Source: Owenweeksia sp.
GTDB taxonomy: Bacteria; Bacteroidota; Bacteroidia; Flavobacteriales; Schleiferiaceae
NCBI GenBank assembly: GCA_028285465.1
Contig: JANQPD010000051.1
Span: 36,602-100,601 of the forward strand
Direction of reading: 5' to 3'
Length of the DNA stretch: 64,000 bases
Of the stretch, positions 36,778 to 46,522 are shown one piece after another; positions within the stretch are counted from its first letter, which is position 1, and each line of letters begins with the position of its first letter. Position numbers and translations under genes: made by a program. The notes beneath the pieces are model-generated. The model searched no databases, was not told the DNA's origin, and saw nothing but the letters and a program-made list of their open reading frames with translations.

Positions 36778-39573
36778 ATGCAAAACAATACACTCGATAC
36801 CCTTGACCCCCGGAAATACATTGTAATTAAGGGGGCTAAAGTCCACAATTTAAAAAGTGTGGATGTAGCCATTCCCCATAAAAAACTTACCGTGATCACC
36901 GGTTTATCGGGTTCGGGCAAATCCTCTTTAGCCTTTGATACCCTCTATGCTGAAGGGCAGCGCAGGTATGTGGAATCCCTGTCTTCTTACGCCAGACAGT
37001 TTTTGGGGCGCTTAGATAAACCGGAGGTGGAGTATATCAAAGGTATATCCCCGGCCGTGGCTATAGAGCAAAAGGTAATCTCACGAAATCCGCGCTCTAC
37101 CGTAGGCACCACCACCGAAGTGTACGATTACCTGAAAGTATTGTATGCGCGTATCGGGAAAACGTACAGCCCGCTAAGTGGTAAAGAGGTAAAGCGGCAT
37201 GAATTAAAAGATGTGGTACACTATGTAGCTTCTCTACCCAAAGAAAACCGCATACTGATCAAATGCCCGTTACACCTGTACGGCCGTACTTTTGAAGAGC
37301 AGCTCAACGTACTGGAGCAGCAGGGGTACGCCCGCATTTCCATTGATGGCCACGTACAACGCATTTCGGAAGTAAAAGAAAATGGCCCCAACAAGGAAGG
37401 GCGGCTCGAAATTGTGGTGGACCGCATGCTGGCCGATACCGACAACGAGGAAAACCGCAACCGCCTGGCCGACTCAGTACAAACCGCATTTTTTGAAGGG
37501 CGTGGAAGTTGTACAGTAGAAGACATCACCTCCGAAAAAAGCCAAACATTCAGCAATAAATTTGAAGAAGACGGGATAGAATTCGAAGAACCCAGCATAC
37601 ACTTGTTCAGCTTCAATAATCCCTTTGGTGCCTGTCCTAAGTGCGAAGGCTTCGGGAGCGTCATAGGCATTGACGAAGACCTGGTTATCCCCGACAGCAG
37701 CCTATCCATATACGAAGACGCCATAGCTGCCTGGCGCGGGGATAAGATGCAGGAGTGGAAAGACAGTTTCATCAGCAGGGCCGCCAAATATGACTTCCCT
37801 ATCCACAAACCTTATTTTGAGCTTAACGAAGCCCAAAAAGAACTGTTATGGGAAGGCGCCAAAGGCCTGAAGGGACTCAATGACTTTTTCAAATACCTGG
37901 AATCAAAAAGCTATAAGATCCAGTACCGGGTAATGCTCTCCCGCTACCGGGGAAAAACCACCTGTGGCACCTGCAAAGGCACACGTTTGCGCAAGGAGGC
38001 CCGTTATGTACATGTAGGGGGCAAAGCCATAACGGAACTGGTGCTTATGCCCATTGATACACTCCGGGCTTTCTTTACCAGCCTTGAACTGGATACCTAT
38101 GAAGAGAAAATTGCGAAGCGGCTTCTGATAGAGATCAACAACCGCCTGAAGTATTTAGACGAAGTAGGCCTCTCCTACCTTACCCTGAACCGGGTGAGCA
38201 ATACCCTTTCCGGGGGAGAATCTCAACGCATTAACCTGGCTACCAGCCTGGGCAGCGCCCTGGTCGGCTCTACCTATATCCTGGATGAGCCCAGTATTGG
38301 CTTGCATCCGCGTGATACAGACCAACTCATCAACGTAATCAAGAACCTGCGCGACATCGGCAATACCGTAGTGGTAGTGGAACACGATGAAGAGGTAATG
38401 CGGGCCAGCGACCAACTCATAGACATCGGCCCGAATGCCGGTAGCCATGGCGGAAAGGTGATCTACTCAGGAGAAACGCAGAAGATAGAGGAAGTCAAAG
38501 ACAGCCATACCGCGCGTTATCTGAGTGGAGAAGACTTCATAGAAGTACCGGCTAAACGGAAAACCCCTTCTAAGTTCATTACCATCAAAGGCGCCCGGGA
38601 AAACAATCTGAAAAACATTGACGTAAACGTTCCCCTGCATGCGTTTACCGTGATCACCGGGGTGAGTGGTTCGGGAAAAAGTTCCCTGGTAAAAAAGATC
38701 TTGTACCCCGCCCTGAAGAAAAGATTGGGAGGATATGGAGATAAAACCGGAAAACACACAGCCCTGGAAGGAGATTGGAAGCTGGTGGCAGACGTGGAGT
38801 TTGTAGACCAAAACCCCATCGGGAAGTCGAGCCGGAGCAACCCGGTTACCTATCTTAAAGTATACGATGACATAAGGAGCCTGTTTGCTGCACAAAAGCT
38901 GGCCAAAGCACGGGGGCTAAAAGCCGGGCACTTCAGCTTTAACATAGACGGGGGGCGCTGCGACAAATGCCAGGGAGAAGGTGAGCTGACCATAGAAATG
39001 CAGTTTATGGCAGACGTACACATCAAGTGTGATGTGTGCCAGGGCAAACGCTTTAAACAGGAGGTGCTGGACGTTTCTTTTGAAGGCAAAAACATTTACG
39101 ATATCCTTGAACTAACCGTAGATGAAGCACTGCTCTTCTTTAAGGAGCACAAACAGGAAAAAATAGCAGAAAAACTTCAACCCCTTGAAGATGTAGGTTT
39201 AGGCTATGTAACACTCGGGCAATCCAGCAGCACGCTGAGTGGCGGTGAAGCCCAACGCATTAAACTGGCTACCTTTCTGGGCAAAGGCAATAAAGCCAGC
39301 CATCAATTGTTCATTTTCGATGAACCTACTACGGGCTTGCACTTTCACGACATCAAAAAACTGCTGAATTCCTTTTATGCCTTATTGAAGAACGGGCATA
39401 GCATTCTGGTGATCGAACACCACCCCGATGTAATGAAGTGTGCGGACTGGCTTATAGACCTCGGCCCTGAAGGAGGAGAAAAAGGAGGAAACCTGGTGTA
39501 CGAGGGAACTCCTGAAGGAATACTAAAGGTGAAAGAGTCGCATACCGCCCGTTACCTCAAAGAAAAATTATAG
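36778..39573 (+). CDS. uvrA: Excinuclease ABC subunit A (UvrA)
   Basis: 931 aa, normal for UvrA, the damage-sensing ATPase of nucleotide excision repair. NBD1: Walker A GLSGSGKSS and signature LSGGESQRINLA. NBD2: Walker A GVSGSGKSS and signature LSGGEAQRIKLA. Zinc modules: CPKC/CGTC in the first half, and CDKCQGEG with CDVCQGKRF in the second. It is complete and intact. Bacteroidota often have several UvrA paralogues; this one looks like the canonical form. uvrB is not in the window. It converges on the thioesterase gene with 2 nt between stops. Confidence 0.97.
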   Translation: MQNNTLDTLDPRKYIVIKGAKVHNLKSVDVAIPHKKLTVITGLSGSGKSSLAFDTLYAEGQRRYVESLSSYARQFLGRLDKPEVEYIKGISPAVAIEQKVISRNPRSTVGTTTEVYDYLKVLYARIGKTYSPLSGKEVKRHELKDVVHYVASLPKENRILIKCPLHLYGRTFEEQLNVLEQQGYARISIDGHVQRISEVKENGPNKEGRLEIVVDRMLADTDNEENRNRLADSVQTAFFEGRGSCTVEDITSEKSQTFSNKFEEDGIEFEEPSIHLFSFNNPFGACPKCEGFGSVIGIDEDLVIPDSSLSIYEDAIAAWRGDKMQEWKDSFISRAAKYDFPIHKPYFELNEAQKELLWEGAKGLKGLNDFFKYLESKSYKIQYRVMLSRYRGKTTCGTCKGTRLRKEARYVHVGGKAITELVLMPIDTLRAFFTSLELDTYEEKIAKRLLIEINNRLKYLDEVGLSYLTLNRVSNTLSGGESQRINLATSLGSALVGSTYILDEPSIGLHPRDTDQLINVIKNLRDIGNTVVVVEHDEEVMRASDQLIDIGPNAGSHGGKVIYSGETQKIEEVKDSHTARYLSGEDFIEVPAKRKTPSKFITIKGARENNLKNIDVNVPLHAFTVITGVSGSGKSSLVKKILYPALKKRLGGYGDKTGKHTALEGDWKLVADVEFVDQNPIGKSSRSNPVTYLKVYDDIRSLFAAQKLAKARGLKAGHFSFNIDGGRCDKCQGEGELTIEMQFMADVHIKCDVCQGKRFKQEVLDVSFEGKNIYDILELTVDEALLFFKEHKQEKIAEKLQPLEDVGLGYVTLGQSSSTLSGGEAQRIKLATFLGKGNKASHQLFIFDEPTTGLHFHDIKKLLNSFYALLKNGHSILVIEHHPDVMKCADWLIDLGPEGGEKGGNLVYEGTPEGILKVKESHTARYLKEKL

Positions 39574-39575
39574 CC

Positions 39576-40013
39576 CTAAGAGATCCAACGAAAGTCTTTG
39601 GCCTTAGGCATTTTCTCCATCATGTCTACTCCCAGTTGAGGCGGAACCGTGAGTTTCCGCTTTTGCGTATCTATCCAGGCGCCATCCACATGTAAGCGTG
39701 CGCATACCTCATCATCTCCGCGTATGATCTCGTGCTGCATGCTGAAGCGGCTGTAATCGCTTTTTAAAGCACTACAGGCTACGGTAATACGCAAGTCCTG
39801 CCCGTGGTGCAACTCTCTTTTAAAAATGGCTTCCTCCCGGAAAAGAACAGGCCCGAAATGATGTTGTCCCATCACTTTAGCCGTAAGCCCGTGTTCATTT
39901 AAAAAAGCCATGCGGCACTGCGCGCCAAAATCATAGTATACGCTGTGCCGTACATGGAAGTTGGGATCAAGGTCGCTCCACCTTACGTGAACCGGTATTG
40001 AGTAAGCATGCAT
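39576..40013 (-). CDS. Acyl-CoA thioesterase (hot-dog fold)
   Basis: 145 aa. The YbgC-like opening PVHVRWSDLDPNFHVRHSVYYDF carries the catalytic Asp region but with FHVRHSVYYDF instead of MGVVYYGNY, so it belongs to a different thioesterase subfamily from the gene at 25126. The C-terminus (LTVPPQLGVDMMEKMP) matches thioesterase-like proteins common in Bacteroidota. Start is ATG 40013; the open frame extends 20 codons upstream without homology. It is probably a cytosolic enzyme acting on acyl-CoA; the substrate is unknown. Confidence 0.85.
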   Translation of the reverse strand: MHAYSIPVHVRWSDLDPNFHVRHSVYYDFGAQCRMAFLNEHGLTAKVMGQHHFGPVLFREEAIFKRELHHGQDLRITVACSALKSDYSRFSMQHEIIRGDDEVCARLHVDGAWIDTQKRKLTVPPQLGVDMMEKMPKAKDFRWIS

Positions 40014-40189
40014 TGTTTTCTGTTTTTTGGTGACGGTCAAACTTAAGGGCAAACCGGGCTGAAACGACCGCAAGGGAAATAAACTTTTGCACTTCTCTTA
40101 CCGCATTGAAAGACAAAAGCTATGGTTTGATAAGCGGGTTGTTCCAAACTAGATTTTATACGGATATTTAAGGCTTCAAAGTCCACCAC

Positions 40190-41596
40190 ATGAAAAGCGT
40201 TAGCCCAGCCACCTTAAAGAAAATTTTTGAGCCCATATTGGGAAAGGTAGCGGAGCAGGAACTCCAGTTCTTAATAGACAAAGCCAAATGCTATACCCTG
40301 AAACAAGATGAATTTTTGTTCAAAAAGGGAGATGCTTCCGACCACATGACCCTGATCTTAACGGGAAAACTGAAGATCTATACGCTACAAAATGAAAAGC
40401 AACGGGCGCTTTTCGAGTTAGAGCCAGGCGACATCACCGGGCTGCTGCCTTATTCCCGCCTTACCCATGCGCAAGGCTACGGGCAGGCGCTGGAAGATTC
40501 GGAGGTGCTCTCTTTTCACCGGAACGACATGCCCGAAATGATCCGCAACCACTATGGGCTTACAGAGGCCTTGGTGCACCATATGAGCAGCCGCATACGG
40601 GAGTTTACTACGTTTCAACAGCAAAATGAAAAAATGATGGCCCTGGGAAAACTATCAGCCGGTTTGGCACACGAGTTGAACAATCCTGCATCGGCCATAG
40701 TGCGCAGCAGTAAAGAACTACAGAAACACCTGGCCCAGCAACCCGATAGCTTCAAAAAAGTCATCAGCATACGCATGGAGGAGCAGGAAGTAGATGCGGT
40801 AAATGAAATTCTGTTTAACCGGCTATCCAAACCACCTTCGGGGCGGCAAACGCTCATGCAACGTCAAAACCAGGAAGATGAACTAACGGATTGCCTGGAA
40901 GACCTCGAAGTACGTGATCCTGAAGAAGTGGCAGAGAACCTGGTAGAATTTGGCTTTAGCTGTGAGGAAGTAGAAGACATCCACCACAAAACCGGAGATG
41001 CCCATTTTAGCCCGGTTATGCACTGGATAAACAACAACCTGATCACGGAAAAAATGGTGCGCGATATAGAAGAGGCGGCAAGCCGTATTGCCACCTTGGT
41101 AAGCAGTGTAAAAACGTTTACCCACATGGACCGCTCTCCTGAAAAAATTGCGGCCAACATCCACGAAGGCATTGAGAATACCCTGGTTATGCTCAACCAC
41201 AAAGTAAAAAACAGCCAGGTAAAGATCGAACGCCATTTTGATGAAGACCTCCCCCACCCCAAAATCTACGTAAGTGAACTCAACCAGGTATGGACAAACT
41301 TGATAGACAATGCTTTGGATGCCCTCTCGGCTATTGAAGACAGTACGCTCACCATTGAAACCGCACACGACCGTGATTTTGTACGTGTGAAGATCCAGGA
41401 CAACGGCCCCGGTATACCTGAAGATGTGGCCGCCCAGGTTTTTGATCCGTTCTTTACCACAAAAGACATCGGCAAAGGCACCGGCTTAGGCCTTGATGTA
41501 GCACAGAAGATAGTGGAAAAGCACAACGGCACCCTAAAACTCCTGGAAAGCAAACCCGGGCATACCGTTTTTGAGGTGTGCATCCCTTTTGATTAA
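40190..41596 (+). CDS. Sensor histidine kinase with N-terminal cyclic-nucleotide-binding domain
   Basis: 468 aa, soluble (no membrane helix). Residues ~15-130 form a CRP-like cNMP-binding domain (KKGDASDHMTLILTGKLKIY). The dimerisation H-box is GKLSAGLAHELNNPASAI with phospho-acceptor His161. The HATPase domain has N-box NLIDNALDAL, G1 DNGPGIP, F-box FDPFFTT and G2 GTGLGL. A ~90-residue acidic insertion separates the H-box from the HATPase domain. The downstream gene, 24 nt away, encodes a receiver fused to a flavoprotein, its likely phosphorylation partner. The signal is unknown; the cNMP domain may bind a nucleotide or act only as a fold. Confidence 0.93.
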   Translation: MKSVSPATLKKIFEPILGKVAEQELQFLIDKAKCYTLKQDEFLFKKGDASDHMTLILTGKLKIYTLQNEKQRALFELEPGDITGLLPYSRLTHAQGYGQALEDSEVLSFHRNDMPEMIRNHYGLTEALVHHMSSRIREFTTFQQQNEKMMALGKLSAGLAHELNNPASAIVRSSKELQKHLAQQPDSFKKVISIRMEEQEVDAVNEILFNRLSKPPSGRQTLMQRQNQEDELTDCLEDLEVRDPEEVAENLVEFGFSCEEVEDIHHKTGDAHFSPVMHWINNNLITEKMVRDIEEAASRIATLVSSVKTFTHMDRSPEKIAANIHEGIENTLVMLNHKVKNSQVKIERHFDEDLPHPKIYVSELNQVWTNLIDNALDALSAIEDSTLTIETAHDRDFVRVKIQDNGPGIPEDVAAQVFDPFFTTKDIGKGTGLGLDVAQKIVEKHNGTLKLLESKPGHTVFEVCIPFD

Positions 41597-41620
41597 TATG
41601 TTCAGCCATTCAAAACAGAT

Positions 41621-43282
41621 ATGAAATTACCCATAATTTTAGCCGTTGACGATGACCCGCAGGTGATACGTGCAGTACGGCAGGACTTACGCCGGCGTTA
41701 TAAAGAAGAATACAAAGTAGTAAGTACCGACTCGGCCAACGAAGCTTTGGAAGCCCTGCAGGAATACAAAAACCAGGGGCAGGAAGTAGCTATGTTCGTA
41801 AGCGACCAGCGCATGCCCGAAATGCTGGGTGTACAGTTCCTGGAAAAGGCTAAAAAACTGTACCCAAAAGCCAAGCGCGTGTTGCTTACCGCCTATTCAG
41901 ACACCGACGCAGCCATACAGGCCATTAATGAAGTACAGTTAGATTATTACCTGATGAAGCCCTGGGACCCTCCGGAAGAAAAGATGTATCCGGTGCTCGA
42001 TGATCTTTTTGAGGACTGGCAGAACAACTTTGTGCCCGACTTTGATGGCATACGCGTAGTAGGTTATCAATTTTCGCCAAATAGCCATAAGATCAAAGAT
42101 TTTCTTTCCGGCAACTTATTCCCCTATAAATGGCTGGACATCGAGCAATCTGAAAAGGCAAAGGAACTGGTTGATGGGAATGAGCTCGAGAGCAAGAACA
42201 TGCCCATTGTGTTTTTCGAAGACGGCAGCTACCTCTGCAATCCCAACCTGCCCGATGTGGCTTCAAAACTGGGGCTCAACCCTAAAGCTTCTGCGGAGCT
42301 TTATGATGTGATCATTATTGGCGGAGGGCCGGCAGGTTTGGCGGCCGGTGTATACGGGGCCAGCGAAGGGCTTAAAACCTTACTTGTTGAAAAAAGAGCC
42401 CCGGGCGGTCAGGCAGGTACCTCCTCACGTATTGAAAACTACCTCGGCTTCCCAAAAGGTTTAAGTGGAAGCGACCTTGCCCGCAGGGCTCTTACCCAGG
42501 CCACACGGCTAGGCACGGAAGTGCTGACACCCAGTGAAGTAAGGGAGATCAAGTTTAAAGACCACTATAAGATCGTGGTGCTGGCCAATGGCAATGAGTT
42601 GATGGCCAAAAGTGTAGTCATCACTACCGGTGTAGAATACCGAAAGCTCAACACCAAAGGTATTGAAGACTTTACCGGGGCCGGGGTTTACTATGGGGCA
42701 GCTATGACAGAAGCCAATGCCTGTAAAGGAGGTGAAGTGTACATTGTTGGAGGGGGAAACTCTGCCGGGCAGGGCGCCATGTATCTTTCCCAGTTTGCCA
42801 AAAAGGTATATATTCTGGTGCGTAAACCCGATCTAAGCAGTACCATGTCGGCTTACCTGATAGACCAGATCAACAATACGGAAAACATCGAAGTGCTTGG
42901 GCATACAGAAATAACAGAAGCACACGGCAATGCCCATTTGGAGGCTCTCACCCTGTACAACAGTGAAGAAGAGCAGGAACGAAAAGCAAACGCTACCGCG
43001 CTTTTCATTTTTATCGGAGCCCGGCCCTATACCGACTGGATGAACGGCCTTTTCCGGCAGGATGAGAAAGGCTACTTATATACCGGCCGGGATCTTATAA
43101 ACCAGGAAGGCTTCCGGAAAGACTGGAAACTGGAACGCGAACCTTACCTGCTGGAAACCAGCAAGCCCGGTATTTTTGCCGCAGGAGACGTACGGGCAGG
43201 GGCTATGAACCGGGTGGCTTCGGCCGTAGGCGAAGGAGCCATGAGCATAAGTTTTGTGCACCAGTATTTGGCAGAAGTTTAA
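41621..43282 (+). CDS. Fused response regulator / thioredoxin-reductase-like flavoprotein
   Basis: 553 aa in three parts. Residues 1-~125: a CheY-like receiver with the full phosphorylation set (Asp10-Asp12, phospho-acceptor Asp62 in FVSDQRMPE, Thr90, Lys113). Residues ~145-215: a thioredoxin/glutaredoxin-like fold without a CxxC. Residues ~228-553: a thioredoxin-reductase-type FAD/NAD(P)H module with IIIGGGPAGLAAG, YIVGGGNSAGQGA and a C-terminal FAAGDVRAG. The catalytic CATC of true thioredoxin reductase is replaced by AAMTEANAC, so it cannot reduce thioredoxin in the classic way. It probably passes electrons to another acceptor under control of the upstream kinase. This fused class is known in databases, but its role is not established. 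Confidence 0.92.
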   Translation: MKLPIILAVDDDPQVIRAVRQDLRRRYKEEYKVVSTDSANEALEALQEYKNQGQEVAMFVSDQRMPEMLGVQFLEKAKKLYPKAKRVLLTAYSDTDAAIQAINEVQLDYYLMKPWDPPEEKMYPVLDDLFEDWQNNFVPDFDGIRVVGYQFSPNSHKIKDFLSGNLFPYKWLDIEQSEKAKELVDGNELESKNMPIVFFEDGSYLCNPNLPDVASKLGLNPKASAELYDVIIIGGGPAGLAAGVYGASEGLKTLLVEKRAPGGQAGTSSRIENYLGFPKGLSGSDLARRALTQATRLGTEVLTPSEVREIKFKDHYKIVVLANGNELMAKSVVITTGVEYRKLNTKGIEDFTGAGVYYGAAMTEANACKGGEVYIVGGGNSAGQGAMYLSQFAKKVYILVRKPDLSSTMSAYLIDQINNTENIEVLGHTEITEAHGNAHLEALTLYNSEEEQERKANATALFIFIGARPYTDWMNGLFRQDEKGYLYTGRDLINQEGFRKDWKLEREPYLLETSKPGIFAAGDVRAGAMNRVASAVGEGAMSISFVHQYLAEV

Positions 43283-43292
43283 CTTTGAGCGC

Positions 43293-44225
43293 ATGATCGT
43301 TTACCAATCAAACAAAAACTGGTGGGGGGATATTGGGCATCTCTACCGCAGTTGGACCATGAACAAAGTTATCCGGGCTACGCTGTTTATTGGAGTTTAC
43401 ACCTTGTTTTTCAGTGTTTTAGAGTTACATTTTTTAGATGCAGTGGCCGATATGAGCCTTAGCACAGGAGTGTTCAGTTTATTGGGCATCGTACTTTCCA
43501 TATTGCTGGTCTTCAGAACCAATACCGCTTACGACCGCTGGTGGGAAGGCCGCAAACAATGGGGGGCCCTGGTAAACCATTGCCGCAACCTGGCCATCAT
43601 GGCGCATTCTACTTTCCCTAAAGAACAGGAGCAGGAACGGCATAAAATGGCCACTTACATCAGCAATTTTTGCATCGCGTTGAAAGAGCATCTACGCGAA
43701 GGAACGAAGCTCGAAGAATTGATCTTTGTAGATAAAGAAGAGTTGGCTTTGTACAAGGAGAAGAAACATGTCCCCAACTATATTTCTACGCAAATACACC
43801 AACTGGTCCAGGAGCAGCGCAAGCGGGGACTCATTGACGGGTATGACCACCTCAATTTCAAACCACAGCTGCAGGCATTGCTGGACATATTAGGCGCATG
43901 CGAACGCATCAAAAAAACCCCTATCCCCTTTTCGTATAATGTGTACCTCAAAGTATTTATTACCGTCTACGGTCTCCTGTTGCCTCTCGCTATGATACCC
44001 GAATTCGGGTATTATGCCATTCCCATTGTTATGTTTATCTTTTTTGCCTTTGTAGGGGTGGAACTCATGGCCGAAGAAATAGAAGACCCCTTTGGCCTGG
44101 ACTGTAACGACCTCCCTACGGGGGACATTGCACACAACATCCGCAACAACGTATTCGAAATACTGGAAGTAAACAATAAAAGCTTTACGCCCGTAAAACA
44201 TGAAGAATATGAAAAGGTATTCTAA
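43293..44225 (+). CDS. Bestrophin-family (UPF0187) channel protein
   Basis: 310 aa. Bestrophin-like: KVIRATLFIGVYTLFFSVLE, LSILLVFRTNTAYDRWWEGRKQWG (the conserved FRTNTAYDRWWE signature), and a C-terminal membrane stretch followed by AEEIEDPFGLDCNDLP. Four hydrophobic segments. Bacterial bestrophins are pentameric anion or cation channels of the inner membrane. The start is ATG 43293, 10 nt after the RR-flavoprotein stop, so the three genes from 40190 probably form an operon. A functional link between channel and redox regulator is only inferred. egtB follows after 80 bp. Confidence 0.92.
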   Translation: MIVYQSNKNWWGDIGHLYRSWTMNKVIRATLFIGVYTLFFSVLELHFLDAVADMSLSTGVFSLLGIVLSILLVFRTNTAYDRWWEGRKQWGALVNHCRNLAIMAHSTFPKEQEQERHKMATYISNFCIALKEHLREGTKLEELIFVDKEELALYKEKKHVPNYISTQIHQLVQEQRKRGLIDGYDHLNFKPQLQALLDILGACERIKKTPIPFSYNVYLKVFITVYGLLLPLAMIPEFGYYAIPIVMFIFFAFVGVELMAEEIEDPFGLDCNDLPTGDIAHNIRNNVFEILEVNNKSFTPVKHEEYEKVF

Positions 44226-44305
44226 ACATTGGCTTTATTGCTCCGTTTGCATAAGAGATCAGAAGACCTTCCATACACAGTACTAAACTTTTACGCCCCC
44301 CTTCT

Positions 44306-45457
44306 TTGAGTTATACCAATCACTACCTACAAGTAAGAAACAAGACAAAGGCTTTATTGGAGCCTCTTTCAACAGAGGACCATCTATCCCAGCCGATTGT
44401 AGATGTAAGCCCTCCCAAGTGGCACCTGGGGCACACAACCTGGTTCTTCGAAACCTTTATCCTAAAAAACTTCAAACCCGGCTACCGCTTGTTTGACGAA
44501 CGCTTCGGGTTCCTGTTTAACTCCTATTACGAAAGCGTGGGGAAACGCCTCTTGCGCGACATGCGCGGTACGATGACCCGCCCTTCGCTAGAGGAAGTTT
44601 GGCGGTACCGTCAATATGTAGACGAGGCCATGCACGAATTGCTCAAAGGGCCAATACCGGAAGAGGCATTGGAATTGTTGGAATTAGGGCTGCAACACGA
44701 ACAACAACACCAGGAACTTTTTCTAACCGACTTCAAATACATCTTATCGGTTCAACCTTTTCACCCCGTATATAAAAGTGACTTCAAAGAAAGTACAGGA
44801 AACATACCACAAGAAGAAACTTACCTGGAAATTCCTGCCGGGAATTACCACATCGGATATCATGGAGAAGGCTTTTGTTTCGATAACGAACTGGGACGTC
44901 ACCAGGTTTACGTACACGAATTTGAGATTTCTGCTAACCTGGTAAGCAATGCGCAATGGCTGGCATTTATGGACGCAGGTGGCTACTCGGACCATACCTA
45001 TTGGCACTCCGAAGGCTGGGCATGGGTGAATGAAGAAAGTATAAAAGCCCCTTTATACTGGGAAAGGGTGGGCGACACCTGGCATCGGTTTTCCCTGGCA
45101 GGCCTTGAAAAAATAAAACCCGAAGAACCCGTAGCACACATTAGCTACTACGAAGCTTATGCCTTTGCCGAGTGGCGTAAACAGAGGTTACCCACCGAGG
45201 CAGAATGGGAAGTGGCCAGTGAACGATTTGATTGGGGCCAGCGTTGGGAATGGACCGGAAGCGCCTACTTGCCCTATCCGGGATTCAGCAAGGCAGCCGG
45301 AGCAGTAGGTGAATATAACGGCAAGTTTATGGTAAATCAAATGGTGCTACGCGGAGCCAGCATCGCCACCCCTGAAGAGCACAGCAGGACAACGTATCGC
45401 AATTTTTTTCACCCGCATCTCCGCTGGCAGTTTACCGGATTACGCCTTGTAAAGTAA
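44306..45457 (+). CDS. egtB: Ergothioneine synthase EgtB (non-heme iron sulfoxide synthase)
   Basis: 383 aa. The N-terminal DinB-like domain carries the iron site: KWHLGHTTWFFE (His40/His43) and the HX3HXE motif HEQQHQE (His131, His135). The C-terminal formylglycine-generating-enzyme-like domain has LPTEAEWEVA and RNFFHPHLRWQFTGLRL. EgtB joins trimethylhistidine to a cysteine donor with oxygen, forming the C-S bond of ergothioneine. Neither egtA nor egtC is nearby, so free cysteine may be the donor, as in some other bacterial EgtB groups; that is inference. The only in-frame start is TTG 44306. egtD follows 32 nt downstream. Confidence 0.93.
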   Translation: MSYTNHYLQVRNKTKALLEPLSTEDHLSQPIVDVSPPKWHLGHTTWFFETFILKNFKPGYRLFDERFGFLFNSYYESVGKRLLRDMRGTMTRPSLEEVWRYRQYVDEAMHELLKGPIPEEALELLELGLQHEQQHQELFLTDFKYILSVQPFHPVYKSDFKESTGNIPQEETYLEIPAGNYHIGYHGEGFCFDNELGRHQVYVHEFEISANLVSNAQWLAFMDAGGYSDHTYWHSEGWAWVNEESIKAPLYWERVGDTWHRFSLAGLEKIKPEEPVAHISYYEAYAFAEWRKQRLPTEAEWEVASERFDWGQRWEWTGSAYLPYPGFSKAAGAVGEYNGKFMVNQMVLRGASIATPEEHSRTTYRNFFHPHLRWQFTGLRLVK

Positions 45458-45489
45458 ATACACCACCCACCCCTCCACTTGTGGAATAC

Positions 45490-46464
45490 ATGAAACTTAT
45501 GGAAACAAACACCAAAACCATCGATCAGGCTTTTGCCAGGGATGTACACGAGGGACTCTCCTCGTCCAATAAATTCTTGTCTAGCCGGTATTTTTATAAC
45601 GCAACGGGAGATAAGCTCTTCCAGGATATTATGAATATGCCGGAATACTATCTCACAAACTGTGAATTTGAGATCTTTAACCAACAGAAGGCCGATATCC
45701 TGAAACAGGTCTACTACGGCCAGAAGTTCAATCTTGTAGAACTGGGTGCCGGCGATGGGTACAAAACCAAGATTCTGTTGGAGCACTTTCTCAGGAACGA
45801 AGTAGAGTTTGAGTATTTCCCGATCGACATATCTGCCGATGTATTAAAAGAATTAAAAGCCGATCTGCATAAAAAATGGCCTGACCTATCCGTGCAAACC
45901 TTAAATTATGAGTATTTCACGGCCTTAGATAAATTAAACAACCTGAACCAGGCGCCCAAGCTTATTTTATTCCTGGGCGGAAACATCGGCAACTTTTTGC
46001 CTGATGTGGCGCAAAGCTTTTACAAAAAACTATGGGGCACTATGCGCCCCGGTGATTTTGTATTGAGCGGCATCGACCTCAAAAAAGATCCACAGGTCAT
46101 TTTGCACGCCTATAACGATCCGGCTGGTATCACGCGTAATTTCAACCTGAACCTCTTAAGCCGGATCAACCAGGAGTTGGGAGGAAATTTTAACCTGAAC
46201 AACTTCATGCATTACCCCATATACAACCCGGAAACGGGAGAAGCACGCAGTTACCTCATCAGCACAAAAGCACAGGAAATATACATTGCTTCCCTAAACA
46301 AAAGCTATTCCTTCAATCCCTGGGAAGCCATACATATGGAGATATCAAAAAAATACGGGTTAGCGGAAATCGCGGAGCTGGCAGAAAAAACAGGTTTTAC
46401 CCTGGAAAAGAACTTCAGTGATAGCAAAGCCTATTTTGTAGACAGCTTGTGGAAGAAAATCTGA
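45490..46464 (+). CDS. egtD: L-histidine N(alpha)-methyltransferase EgtD
   Basis: 324 aa from ATG 45490 (a GTG at 45481 and ATG at 45499 are alternatives). The DUF2260/EgtD fold is recognised from NKFLSSRYFYNATGDKLFQDI, the SAM motif LVELGAGDGYKT, FLGGNIGNF and FVLSGIDLKKDP, and the C-terminal AYFVDSLWKK. It trimethylates histidine to hercynine, the substrate of EgtB, in the cytosol. With egtB 32 nt upstream it forms the minimal two-gene ergothioneine pathway. A separate promoter (46523) drives the next gene. Confidence 0.95.
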   Translation: MKLMETNTKTIDQAFARDVHEGLSSSNKFLSSRYFYNATGDKLFQDIMNMPEYYLTNCEFEIFNQQKADILKQVYYGQKFNLVELGAGDGYKTKILLEHFLRNEVEFEYFPIDISADVLKELKADLHKKWPDLSVQTLNYEYFTALDKLNNLNQAPKLILFLGGNIGNFLPDVAQSFYKKLWGTMRPGDFVLSGIDLKKDPQVILHAYNDPAGITRNFNLNLLSRINQELGGNFNLNNFMHYPIYNPETGEARSYLISTKAQEIYIASLNKSYSFNPWEAIHMEISKKYGLAEIAELAEKTGFTLEKNFSDSKAYFVDSLWKKI

Positions 46465-46522
46465 GCAGGTTAGCTAAAGATTAAATTTTACAGCCACATC
46501 CGTAGAAGCAGGTGTTTTGGTA

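Noticed and set aside
41621..43282. Calling the flavoprotein a true thioredoxin reductase (TrxB)
   Set aside because: The catalytic CxxC is absent and the protein carries a receiver domain, so it is only TrxR-like.
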